Notes under the pieces: generated by a model | The model's input: the letters and a program-made list of their open reading frames with translations, nothing else | The model's database searches: none | Told to the model about the DNA's origin: nothing | Part shown: in pieces, positions 7,810-16,143 of the stretch | Layout of the letters: each line of letters opens with the position of its first letter | How positions within the stretch are numbered: the stretch's first letter is position 1 | Assembly: GCA_031258035.1 (NCBI GenBank) | Contig: JAIRNL010000054.1 | Span: 1-25,970, forward strand | Direction of reading: 5' to 3' | Source: Azoarcus sp. | GTDB taxonomy: Bacteria > Pseudomonadota > Gammaproteobacteria > Burkholderiales > Rhodocyclaceae | DNA: 25,970 nucleotides | Translations under genes and position numbers: made by a program

Positions 7810-9947
7810 GCATCGCCGCCGCCGCGCGCGCGGAAAACCTCCGCCGCGAAATCGAAGCCCATGACCGCGCCTATTACGAAGGGGACGCGCCGACCATCAC
7901 GGACGCGGCCTATGACGCCCTCTTCCGCGAATTGCAGGCGCTGGAAGCCGACTACCCGGAACTGCGCGTCCCCGACTCGCCGACGCGGCGGGTCGGCGGC
8001 AAGCCGATGGCGCAATTCGCCCCGGTCGCGCATGCCGTGCCCATGCTCTCCATCCAGACAGAAACCGATACCGGCCCAAGCGGCGCCAGGGATTTCGATG
8101 CCAGGGTACGGCGCGAACTGGCCCTGCCCGACGACGCCCCGCCCCTCGAATACTCGGCGGAACTGAAATTCGACGGCCTCGCGCTCAGCCTGCGCTACGA
8201 GAACGGCGTCTTCGTGCGGGGCGCCACGCGCGGCGACGGCCTCACCGGCGAAGATGTCACGCGCAACCTCGAAACCCTCCGCGACATTCCCCTGCGCCTG
8301 CGAGGCCCCGCGCCGCCGCTGCTGGAAGTGCGCGGCGAAGCCTACATGCGCCGCGACGACCTCGCGCGCTACAACGAAAAAGCGCGCGCGCGCGGCGAAA
8401 AACCGCTGGTCAACCCCCGCAACGGCGCGGCCGGCAGCCTCCGCCAACTCGATCCGGCCATTGCGAAAAGCCGCCCCCTGCGATTTTTCGCCTACGGCAT
8501 CGGCGCGGTCGAAGGCTGGCCCCTGCCCGCCACGCACGGAGAATTGCTCGACGCGCTGGCCGCCTTCGGCCTTCCGGTCTGCGACCAGCGCCTCGTCGCG
8601 GCAGGCTGGCGCGCGCTTGCCGATTTCCATGACCGCATGGGCGCGCGGCGCGCCCGCATTCCCTTCGACTTCGACGGCGTCGTCTACAAAGTCAACAGCC
8701 TTGCCCTGCAACAGCGCCTCGGGTTCCGCACCCGCGAACCACGCTGGGCGGTCGCGCACAAATACCCGGCCGAAGAAGCGCGCACCGTCGTGACCGCCAT
8801 CGAAGTACAAGTCGGGCGCACTGGAGCCCTGACGCCGGTGGCGAGACTGCGGCCGGTTTTCGTCGGCGGCGTCACCGTCGCCCATGCCACCCTGCACAAC
8901 GAAGACGAAGCGCGCCGCAAGGACGTCCGGGTGGGCGACACCGTCATCGTTCGCCGCGCCGGGGACGTGATCCCGGAAATCGTTGGCGTGGCGCGGGAAG
9001 AACGCCCATTCGCGCCGATGCGTTTCCAGGGACGGGAAACACACCTGGCCGCCCGGAAAACCCTCTCCGCCGCCGGCATCCGGATCATCCCCGCGCCCTA
9101 CCGAAAGCGGATGCCGCGTCACCCCGCCTTCGCCTTGCCCGAAACCTGCCCCGAATGCGGCTCCCACATCGTGCGGGAAGAAGGCGGAGCCGTTGCCCGC
9201 TGCGCGGGCGGCCTCGTATGCCCGGCGCAACTCAAGGGCGCGCTGCTGCACTTCGCCAGCCGCCGCGCGATGGACATCGAAGGGCTGGGCGACAAACTGA
9301 TCGAACAACTGACGAGCGCCGGCAAAGTCGCCACACCCGCCGACCTCTACGCGCTGACCGCGCCCATGCTCGCGTCGCTGGAACGGATGGGCGAAAAATC
9401 CGCCGCGAACCTCGTCGCCGCCATCGAAAAAAGCAAACAAACCAGCCTGCCCCGCTTCATCTTCGCGCTGGGCATCCGTCACGTCGGCGAATCCACGGCG
9501 AAAGCCCTGGCACACCACTTCGGCGGGCTCGACGCGCTCAGGCGGGCCGATGCCGCCGCGCTCGAAAACGTCCCCGATGTCGGGGCGACCGTCGCCGAAT
9601 CCCTTCTCGATTTCTTCGCCGAACCCCACAACCGCGACGTGATCGAGCGCCTGCTTGCCGCCGGCGTGCGCTGGGAAGAAAACCGGGGGCGGGCCGATGC
9701 GCCGCCGGGGCCGCTGGCCGGCAAAGTCTTCGTGCTCACCGGCACATTGCCCAACCTGACGCGCGACGAGGCCCGTGCCCTGATCGAAAGCGCGGGCGGC
9801 AAAGTGAGCGGGACCGTTTCCAGGAAAACCGATTACGTCGTGGCGGGGGAAGACCCCGGTTCCAAGCTCGACAAAGCGAAGAACCTGGGCCTCGCCATCG
9901 TTGATGAAGCCGGATTGTTGCAACGACTGCAAGGAGATAGCCAATGA
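7806..9947 (+). CDS. ligA: NAD-dependent DNA ligase LigA
   Basis: Seals nicks in DNA using NAD+, joining Okazaki fragments and finishing repair. Domains in order: Ia (AAARAENLRREIEAHDRAYY) for NMN/NAD binding; the adenylation domain with the nucleophile lysine K121 in ELKFDGLALS; an OB domain (VEVQVGRTGALTPVA, ATLHNEDE, VRVGDTVIVRRAGDVIPEI); a zinc finger (CPECG at about residue 448, then a second Cys pair); helix-hairpin-helix repeats; and a C-terminal BRCT domain (FVLTGTLPNLTRDEA, GSKLDKAKNLGL). At 713 residues it is longer than usual (E. coli 671), mainly from about 30 extra residues between the OB domain and the zinc finger, see findings. The start overlaps zipA and the stop overlaps galU, both as ATGA. 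Confidence 0.97.
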   Translation: MSIAAAARAENLRREIEAHDRAYYEGDAPTITDAAYDALFRELQALEADYPELRVPDSPTRRVGGKPMAQFAPVAHAVPMLSIQTETDTGPSGARDFDARVRRELALPDDAPPLEYSAELKFDGLALSLRYENGVFVRGATRGDGLTGEDVTRNLETLRDIPLRLRGPAPPLLEVRGEAYMRRDDLARYNEKARARGEKPLVNPRNGAAGSLRQLDPAIAKSRPLRFFAYGIGAVEGWPLPATHGELLDALAAFGLPVCDQRLVAAGWRALADFHDRMGARRARIPFDFDGVVYKVNSLALQQRLGFRTREPRWAVAHKYPAEEARTVVTAIEVQVGRTGALTPVARLRPVFVGGVTVAHATLHNEDEARRKDVRVGDTVIVRRAGDVIPEIVGVAREERPFAPMRFQGRETHLAARKTLSAAGIRIIPAPYRKRMPRHPAFALPETCPECGSHIVREEGGAVARCAGGLVCPAQLKGALLHFASRRAMDIEGLGDKLIEQLTSAGKVATPADLYALTAPMLASLERMGEKSAANLVAAIEKSKQTSLPRFIFALGIRHVGESTAKALAHHFGGLDALRRADAAALENVPDVGATVAESLLDFFAEPHNRDVIERLLAAGVRWEENRGRADAPPGPLAGKVFVLTGTLPNLTRDEARALIESAGGKVSGTVSRKTDYVVAGEDPGSKLDKAKNLGLAIVDEAGLLQRLQGDSQ

Positions 9948-10861
9948 GAAACACCAGCCAGATAACCAAGGCCGTTTTCCCCGTGGCCGGCCTGGGCACC
10001 CGCTTTTTGCCCGCCACCAAGGCCAGTCCCAAGGAAATGCTGCCCGTCGTCGACAAACCGTTGATCCAGTACGCGGTCGAAGAAGCCGTGGCCGCCGGCA
10101 TGACCGACCTGATCTTCATCACCGGCCGCACCAAGCGTTCGATCGAAGATCACTTCGACAAAGCCTACGAACTCGAAACCGAACTGGAGACGCGCGGCAA
10201 GAAAGACCTGCTCGACATCGTGCGCCGCACCGTGCCGAAAGACGTGAAATGCATCTATATCCGGCAATCCGAGGCGCTGGGTCTCGGGCACGCCGTCCTG
10301 TGCGCGAGCCGCGTGATCGGCGCCGACGAAGCCTTTGCCGTGCTCCTGGCCGACGACCTGATCGACAACCCCGGCGAGCAGCCCGTCATGCGGCAGATGG
10401 CCGGCGTCTATGGCTATCACCGTTGCTCGGTGCTGGGCACGATGAACGTCCCGCGCGAAGAAACCCGCCAGTACGGCATCGTCAGCACCGAGCGGCAGGA
10501 AGGCAAGGTCCAGCGCGTCACCGGCATCATCGAGAAGCCCTCGCCGCAGGAAGCCCCGACGACGCAGGCGGTAGTGGGGCGCTACATCCTCACCGCGCGC
10601 ATTTTCGATCACCTCCTTGCCCTCGAGCCAGGCGCGGGGGGCGAATTACAACTCACCGACGCCATCGCCGCGCTGCTCAGGGAAGAAGCGGTGCTCTCCT
10701 ACCAGTTCGACGGCACCCGTTACGATTGCGGCGACAAACTGGGCTATCTCAAGGCCACGGTCGAACTGGGCCTGCGGCATCCGGAGATCGGCAAGGCGTT
10801 CAACGCCTATCTCGGCGGGCGCTTCGGCGGCGGCAGGGAAAAGCAGAAAAGCGCCACCTGA
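9944..10861 (+). CDS. galU: UTP-glucose-1-phosphate uridylyltransferase
   Basis: Makes UDP-glucose from UTP and glucose-1-phosphate for polysaccharide and lipopolysaccharide synthesis. The 305-residue length is normal. The N-terminal nucleotide-binding motif AVFPVAGLGTRFLPATKASP, the KEMLPVVDKPLIQYAVEEA segment, GLGHAVLCA, the metal-binding DDL (VLLADDLID), YGIVSTE and GRYILTARIF are all present. A strong Shine-Dalgarno (AAGGAGAT, 9931-9938) lies inside the 3' end of ligA and the genes overlap by 4 bp. It is the last intact gene of the plus-strand run; directly after it comes transposase debris, so the original downstream neighbour or terminator may have been lost. Confidence 0.97.
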   Translation: MRNTSQITKAVFPVAGLGTRFLPATKASPKEMLPVVDKPLIQYAVEEAVAAGMTDLIFITGRTKRSIEDHFDKAYELETELETRGKKDLLDIVRRTVPKDVKCIYIRQSEALGLGHAVLCASRVIGADEAFAVLLADDLIDNPGEQPVMRQMAGVYGYHRCSVLGTMNVPREETRQYGIVSTERQEGKVQRVTGIIEKPSPQEAPTTQAVVGRYILTARIFDHLLALEPGAGGELQLTDAIAALLREEAVLSYQFDGTRYDCGDKLGYLKATVELGLRHPEIGKAFNAYLGGRFGGGREKQKSAT

Positions 10862-10874
10862 AAATCGGCCGGGG

Positions 10875-11110
10875 GCGACTTGAAGCATGCGCGCCATGCC
10901 GGGCAACCCCTGCGACGGCTACCCCCTGGCTGAGACATTGGCGCAAGTGGGCATCTTCCCTGGTCACGGGCAAGGCGCGCCCGCCACGGCCATCGTGGAC
11001 AGGGGCTATCGCTCGCGGTCTGGAGATCGACGGCGTGCGCGTCCTGCGCTCGGGGCAACGGCGCGGCGTCACCAGGACGCCGAAGGCCATGATCAAGCGA
11101 GGCAGATTCA
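10875..11110 (+). pseudogene. IS5-type transposase remnant (frameshifted, truncated)
   Basis: Central piece of a DDE transposase. One frame (10887 to about 11010) reads MPGNPCDGYPLAETLAQVG and then IVDRGYR, the segment around the second catalytic Asp in IS5-type transposases. A shift near 11011-11017 then moves the reading to another frame giving GVRVLRSGQRRGVTRTPKAM and IKR. Neither the N-terminal half nor the C-terminal catalytic Glu region is visible, and I found no inverted repeats, so it is a dead fragment. It is unrelated in sequence to the intact element at 24830-25663. It abuts the galU stop and fills most of the 324-bp gap to the next gene; the remaining bases, about 11110-11185, show nothing I recognise. 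Confidence 0.75.
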
Positions 11111-11185
11111 GGTTCGCGCATGCTCGACTGCCGATCTTCCAGAAGTCCTACGATCTATCGAAAGCAATGCCGAGTCACAGGAGCG

Positions 11186-11878
11186 TCACAGATCATGCCA
11201 TACGCAACCCAAAGTGACCGAAGCCTTCCCAGCTTGGCAGGCTTTGTTCTTTGCCCGGTTTTCCTGTTCGAATTTTCGATAGGCCCAGCACATGCTGCCG
11301 TGAGGCACGGGCGTTTTTTCAGCTTGGCATGACTGGTTGCCTTCATCCCAGGCCGTGGCCCTCACACAATTATCGCCGACCATAATTGATCCTACATGAC
11401 CGGCGATTTTCTTATTATCAAAATAGGATTCTCCGTCATCGCCGACCGGGTGCTCAAACGGATATTGATCCAACCCCAAGGCGCTCAACTTGCCGAGCAC
11501 TGTTTTTTTATCGGCCTTCAGTGTCGCCTCGAAAGTGATACTGTCATATGCGCCGATCAGGATATTTTCTACATCTAGTCCGTGGATTTTTATTTCACCG
11601 GGATGGATGTTCAAAGAATAATGGTCTTTCGCAATGGACAGTTCCGTGAGAAGCCCCATTTTCCTGACCATGACATCCAATTTCCTGAGCGCGGCAAGGT
11701 CATGCCTATGCATGAACATGGTGTTTGCCGACCATGCATCCTCGCAAATAACGCCGCGTTCCAGGAATGCCCGCAGATCGTCGGAGGTTTCCAGATCAGG
11801 GAGAGAATTCCCTTCGGCAAAAACAGTTCCAATAAGGCAAAAAGTCAAGGCGATCGCGCATGGTGTTTTCATGTTCAT
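11186..11878 (-). CDS. Exported protein of unknown function
   Basis: I do not recognise this protein. The 230-residue product (228 from a second ATG at 11872, MKTPC) starts with a clear signal peptide, CAIALTFCLIGTVFA, with likely cleavage before EGN. The mature part has cysteines in ICEDAW, NCVRATAW, QSCQAE, MCWAYR, KACQAG and GCVWHD, an even number that suggests periplasmic disulfides, with four crowded in the last 40 residues. There is no lipobox and no second membrane segment. Base composition is visibly lower in GC than the flanking housekeeping genes, which hints at acquisition. It sits after sucB on the same strand, 75 bp away, where related genomes often carry lpd, and beside transposase debris. 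Confidence 0.75.
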   Translation of the reverse strand: MNMKTPCAIALTFCLIGTVFAEGNSLPDLETSDDLRAFLERGVICEDAWSANTMFMHRHDLAALRKLDVMVRKMGLLTELSIAKDHYSLNIHPGEIKIHGLDVENILIGAYDSITFEATLKADKKTVLGKLSALGLDQYPFEHPVGDDGESYFDNKKIAGHVGSIMVGDNCVRATAWDEGNQSCQAEKTPVPHGSMCWAYRKFEQENRAKNKACQAGKASVTLGCVWHDL

Positions 11879-11953
11879 TTCTTTCAATTTGCATCGCAGG
11901 GCAAGTTGCCGCGCCGCCCTCCAATAGCGGATAGCAGCACGGGTAAAATCCTC

Positions 11954-13147
11954 TCAAATCTTCAAAAGCAACCTTGCCGGATCTTCCAGGGTTTCCTTGA
12001 TTGTGACCAGGGAGAGCACGGCTTCGCGGCCGTCGATGATGCGATGGTCGTAGGAGAGCGCCAGGTAGTTCATCGGACGAATGACGACCTGGCCGTTTTC
12101 CGCCACCGGGCGCTCCTTGGTGGCGTGGATGCCGAGGATCGCGGACTGCGGCGGGTTGATGATCGGGGTGGAGAAGAGCGAGCCGAACACGCCGCCATTG
12201 GAAATTGAGAAGGTGCCGCCGGTCAGTTCCTCGATGGTGAGCCGCCCGTCTTTGGCCTTTTCGCTGAATCCGGCGATCCGCTTTTCAATGTCGGCAACGG
12301 AAAGATCAGAGGCGTTCCTCAGGATGGGTACCACCAGGCCGCGCGGCGACCCCACCGCGATACCGATGTCGACATAGCCGTGGTAGACGATGTCATTCCC
12401 ATCGACGGAGGCATTCAGGATGGGGAATTTTTCCAGCGCGGCGCAAACCGCTTTCACGAAAAAGCCCATGAAGCCCAGACGCACGCCATGGGTTTTCTCG
12501 AATTTTTCGCCATATTGCTTGCGCAGGGCGATCACAGGCGCCATGTTCACCTCGTTGAACGTGGTGAGGATGGCGTTCTCGTTCTTCGACTGGATCAGGC
12601 GCTCGGCGATGCGGGCGCGCAGGCGGCTCATCGGTACGCGCTCTTCGATGCGCTCGCCCAATGCCGACGGCGCGGCAGCGGTTTGGGAGGAAGCGGATGC
12701 GGGCGTCACGGGCGTGGCCAGGGCAAGCTGCGCAGCCAGGGCGTCTTCCTTGGTCACGCGCCCGCCGCGTCCCGTGCCGGAAACCGCGGCGGCGGGAATG
12801 CCCTTTTCTTCCAGTATCTTGCGCGCGGCGGGACTAACGGCGGCAAGCGCGGCGGCGGATATGGGGGGCGCGGCGGCGGACGGGGCTGTGGCTACGCTCG
12901 TCGCCACGGCGGTGGTGTCGATCCGGGCGATGCGTTCATTGGCTTTTACCATCTCGCCATCGCCCTTCATGATTTCCACGAGCACGCCCGCGTCCGGCGC
13001 GGGGACTTCCAGGACGACCTTGTCGGTTTCGATGTCGACCAGGATTTCATCGCGGGCGACGGCTTCGCCAACCTGTTTTTTCCAGGCGACCAGAGTGCCT
13101 TCGCTGATGGATTCGGAAAATTGGGGGACATTGACATCAATAATCAT
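11954..13147 (-). CDS. sucB: 2-oxoglutarate dehydrogenase E2 (dihydrolipoyl succinyltransferase)
   Basis: Core of the 2-oxoglutarate dehydrogenase complex, moving the succinyl group from E1 to CoA through a lipoyl arm. The 397-residue protein has one lipoyl domain with the modified lysine in DIETDKVVLEV (about residue 43), an Ala/Pro-rich linker, a peripheral subunit-binding domain (SPAARKILEEKGIPAAAVSGTGRGGRVTKED, split here only by description), a second flexible linker, and the catalytic acyltransferase domain ending in DHRIIDGREA, the active-site His-x3-Asp-Gly motif. The ATG at 13145-13147 is preceded by AAGGA, and it overlaps the sucA stop by 11 bp, so translation is coupled. It is also known as odhB. 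The E3 gene is not found after it. Confidence 0.96.
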   Translation of the reverse strand: MIIDVNVPQFSESISEGTLVAWKKQVGEAVARDEILVDIETDKVVLEVPAPDAGVLVEIMKGDGEMVKANERIARIDTTAVATSVATAPSAAAPPISAAALAAVSPAARKILEEKGIPAAAVSGTGRGGRVTKEDALAAQLALATPVTPASASSQTAAAPSALGERIEERVPMSRLRARIAERLIQSKNENAILTTFNEVNMAPVIALRKQYGEKFEKTHGVRLGFMGFFVKAVCAALEKFPILNASVDGNDIVYHGYVDIGIAVGSPRGLVVPILRNASDLSVADIEKRIAGFSEKAKDGRLTIEELTGGTFSISNGGVFGSLFSTPIINPPQSAILGIHATKERPVAENGQVVIRPMNYLALSYDHRIIDGREAVLSLVTIKETLEDPARLLLKI

Positions 13148-15998
13148 GAGGATTCCTTCGGGAATATTTGTAATCGATCTTGCCCAGCGCGGACTCGATC
13201 AGGGTTTTGTGTTGCGCGTTGTGCTTGGCTAGGTAGCCGACCGCCGGAGAAGCGGCGGCAGGACGGGAAACGAGCAGCAAATCCTGTTTCGATCCCATGG
13301 AAGAGGCCAGGTGCTGCCGTGAGACAAACCAGTACCACGCGCCCTGGTTGCGCGGTTCTTCCTGGCACCAGACGATTTCCGCCGCCCTGGGATACTTTGC
13401 CATTTCGGCGGCAAATGAACTGTCTGGAAAAGGATAGAGCTGTTCGATCCGCACCAGCGCGATGTGGCGCAAATCGCGTTCGCGGCGCACCGCGAGCAGG
13501 TCGTAGTAAATCTTGCCCGAACAGAGCACCACTCGCCTGACCGCCTCAGCGTCCAGGGCGTCGATTTCGCCGATGACGCGGTGAAAGCCGTCATCGGCCA
13601 GCGACTCCATGCTGGAAACGGCATCCCTGTGGCGCAGGAGCGATTTGGGCGTCATCACGATCAAGGGCTTCCGCTGCTTTCTCAACGCTTGGCGCCGGAG
13701 CAGGTGGAAAATCTGCGCCGGCGTGGTGGGCACGCAGACTTCCATGTTCATTTCGGCGCAAAGCTGCATATAGCGTTCCAGCCGCGCCGAGGAATGCTCC
13801 GGCCCCTGCCCTTCGTAGCCGTGCGGCAAGAGCATGACCAGGCCGCAACCGCGTCCCCACTTGGCTTCGCCGGAGGAAATGAACTGGTCGATCACCACCT
13901 GCGCGCCATTGGCGAAGTCGCCAAACTGCGCTTCCCAGACGACCAGTCCATTGGATTCGGCAGTGGCGTACCCGTATTCAAAGGCCAGCACGCCTTCCTC
14001 GGAAAGCACGGAGTCATAACACTGGAAACGCCCCTGCTTTTCCTGCAAATTCATGAGCGGATGCCAGGTGCCGGAATGCCATTCCTGGCGCTTCTGGTCA
14101 TGGAAGGCGGCGTGGCGGTGGAAGAAGGTGCCGCGTCCCACGTCCTCGCCGGAAATACGAACGCCGTAGCCTTCGGTCAGGAGCGTCGCGTAGGCCAGGT
14201 TTTCCGCCATGCCCCAGTCGAAGGACAGATCGCCCTTGCCCATCGCGCGGCGGTCTTCGACGATCTTCTTGACCCTCGGATGCAGGACGAAGCCTTCCGG
14301 GAAGGTAGTAAGCCGCTCGGCAAGGCGGGCGATTTCCCGCGCCGGGACGCGGGTATCGAAGGTCTCGATATAGGATTTGGCGGCGAAACTTTTCCAGTTC
14401 TGCGTCTGGGCGCGCTTGTAGCCGGAAAGGACGGGATTGTAGAGCAGGTCGCCCTTGTCCAGATGGGCGCGGTATTCCTGGATCATGGCCTCCGGCGCGT
14501 CGGCGGCGAGGCTGCCTTCCGCCACCAGCTTGTCGGCGTAAATCCGGCGAGTGCCGGGATGCGCCTGTACCTTCCTGTACATCAGGGGTTGCGTCACCAT
14601 CGGCTCATCTTGCTCGTTGTGGCCGAGCTTTCGGTAGCCGTAAATGTCGATGACCACATCCTTGGCGAATTCCTGGCGGTAATCGACCGCCAACTTGGCG
14701 ACCAGCGCCACGGCTTCCACGTCGTCGCCGTTTACATGGAAGATCGGCGCTTCGGCCATCTTGAAGATTTCCGTGCAATAGTAGCCGGAACGGTAGTCGC
14801 GCGGGTCGGAGGTGGTAAAACCGATCTGGTTGTTCACCACGATGTGGATCGTGCCGCCGGTGCCGTAACCCCGCGTCTGCGCGAAGTTGAGCATTTCCTG
14901 GTTGACGCCCTGCCCCGCCACCGCCGCGTCGCCGTGGATAAGGAGCGGCATGATCTTTTTCCTACCCTCTTCGCCGTAGCGCAGTTGCCGCGCGTAGACG
15001 GAACCCTCGACCACCGGATTGATGATTTCCAGGTGCGAGGGATTGAAGGCCAGCACCAGATGCACAGCCCCGCCGGGCGTGCCGACATCGGAGGAATAGC
15101 CGAGATGGTATTTCACATCGCCCGCCGAAAGTTCGGAAGCCTTCTTGCCCTCGAATTCGGCAAAGAGCATGGAAGGCGGCTTGCCCAAGGTATTGACCAG
15201 CACATTCAGCCGTCCACGGTGCGCCATGCCGATCACGATTTCCTGGACGCCATGCACCCCGGCGACACGCACCAGTTCGTCCAACGAAGCAATCAGCGAT
15301 TCGCTGCCTTCGAGCGAAAAGCGTTTCTGCCCGACGTACTTGGTATGCAGATAACGCTCCAGCGTCTCGGCGGCGGTGACGCGCGCCAAGAGGCGCTTCT
15401 TCTCTTCCGCGCTATAGACGCCGCGCGCGCGGATGGGTTCCAGACGCTCCTGTATCCAGCGTTTTTCGCGGATTTCCGTCAGGTACATGTATTCGACGCC
15501 AATCGCGCCGCAGTAGGTCGCCTTGGCGGCTTCAAGAATCCTAGCGAGCGGCGCGTATTCACTGCCCATGCGAAACGAGCCAGTGCGAAACGGGCGGTTC
15601 AGGTCGGCGTTGGAGAGCTTGTAATGGGAAAGATCCAGTTCGGGAATGAACGGACGTTCCCTGCGCTTCAGGGGATCGAGGTCGGCGCAGCGATTGCCGA
15701 GAAAGCGGTAGGCGTTGATCATCTGCAGGACGGCCACCTGCTTGCCGTCATCGATCGACGCAACCGCCCGCTGACGGGCGAAGCCGCCCTTTTTCGCCTG
15801 ATCGGCGAAAGCCGCGATGACCGGAGAATGCGGCAGGTCTTTTTCCACATGACCGGGCTGGCGCGCCAGATCGTCGAAATAGACGCGCCAGTCTTCCGGC
15901 ACGTTTTCCGGATGATCGAGCCAGGTTTCGTACAGGGCTTCGACAAAAGGCGCGTTGCTGCCGTAAAAGAGCGAAGTTTCGAGTTTTTGTTGCATCAT
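13137..15998 (-). CDS. sucA: 2-oxoglutarate dehydrogenase E1
   Basis: Thiamine-diphosphate-dependent decarboxylase that starts the oxidation of 2-oxoglutarate to succinyl-CoA. The product is about 953 residues, a normal length. Seen: the E1 N-terminal segment (LFYGSNAPFVEALYETWLDHPENVP), which helps bind E2; MAHRGRLNVLVNTLGK; HGDAAVAGQGVNQEMLN; the ThDP/Mg region VVNNQIGFTTSDPRD; SGEDVGRGTFFHRHA; and LLPHGYEGQGPEHSSARLERY. Two tandem ATGs (15998 and 15995) are possible starts; GCGGA is spaced better for the second. A longer reading from a TTG at 16007 is unlikely. It lies 146 bp after gltA, a gap in which I see no gene or terminator. Also called odhA. Confidence 0.97.
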   Translation of the reverse strand: MMQQKLETSLFYGSNAPFVEALYETWLDHPENVPEDWRVYFDDLARQPGHVEKDLPHSPVIAAFADQAKKGGFARQRAVASIDDGKQVAVLQMINAYRFLGNRCADLDPLKRRERPFIPELDLSHYKLSNADLNRPFRTGSFRMGSEYAPLARILEAAKATYCGAIGVEYMYLTEIREKRWIQERLEPIRARGVYSAEEKKRLLARVTAAETLERYLHTKYVGQKRFSLEGSESLIASLDELVRVAGVHGVQEIVIGMAHRGRLNVLVNTLGKPPSMLFAEFEGKKASELSAGDVKYHLGYSSDVGTPGGAVHLVLAFNPSHLEIINPVVEGSVYARQLRYGEEGRKKIMPLLIHGDAAVAGQGVNQEMLNFAQTRGYGTGGTIHIVVNNQIGFTTSDPRDYRSGYYCTEIFKMAEAPIFHVNGDDVEAVALVAKLAVDYRQEFAKDVVIDIYGYRKLGHNEQDEPMVTQPLMYRKVQAHPGTRRIYADKLVAEGSLAADAPEAMIQEYRAHLDKGDLLYNPVLSGYKRAQTQNWKSFAAKSYIETFDTRVPAREIARLAERLTTFPEGFVLHPRVKKIVEDRRAMGKGDLSFDWGMAENLAYATLLTEGYGVRISGEDVGRGTFFHRHAAFHDQKRQEWHSGTWHPLMNLQEKQGRFQCYDSVLSEEGVLAFEYGYATAESNGLVVWEAQFGDFANGAQVVIDQFISSGEAKWGRGCGLVMLLPHGYEGQGPEHSSARLERYMQLCAEMNMEVCVPTTPAQIFHLLRRQALRKQRKPLIVMTPKSLLRHRDAVSSMESLADDGFHRVIGEIDALDAEAVRRVVLCSGKIYYDLLAVRRERDLRHIALVRIEQLYPFPDSSFAAEMAKYPRAAEIVWCQEEPRNQGAWYWFVSRQHLASSMGSKQDLLLVSRPAAASPAVGYLAKHNAQHKTLIESALGKIDYKYSRRNPHDY

Positions 15999-16143
15999 GT
16001 TCCGCAAATGACGTTGGGGTTTAAAGGCAGGGAAATCGCGCGGATAAAACGTCGTCAGGGAAGGAATACGGCCAGCTTGCGGACGGCGCCCGCTTCATGG
16101 GGCATTGCGTTCCGCGACGCCTTGCGCGCATTCCTTCGGGACT

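Noticed and set aside
7734..9944. A 736-codon open frame antisense to ligA
   Set aside because: Shadow of ligA; rich in Gly, Phe, Val and Arg as expected from reversed GC-rich codons.
9901..11217. A 438-codon plus-strand frame across galU and the transposase remnant
   Set aside because: Out of frame with galU over most of its length. Only its last part is informative, as the second frame of the broken transposase.
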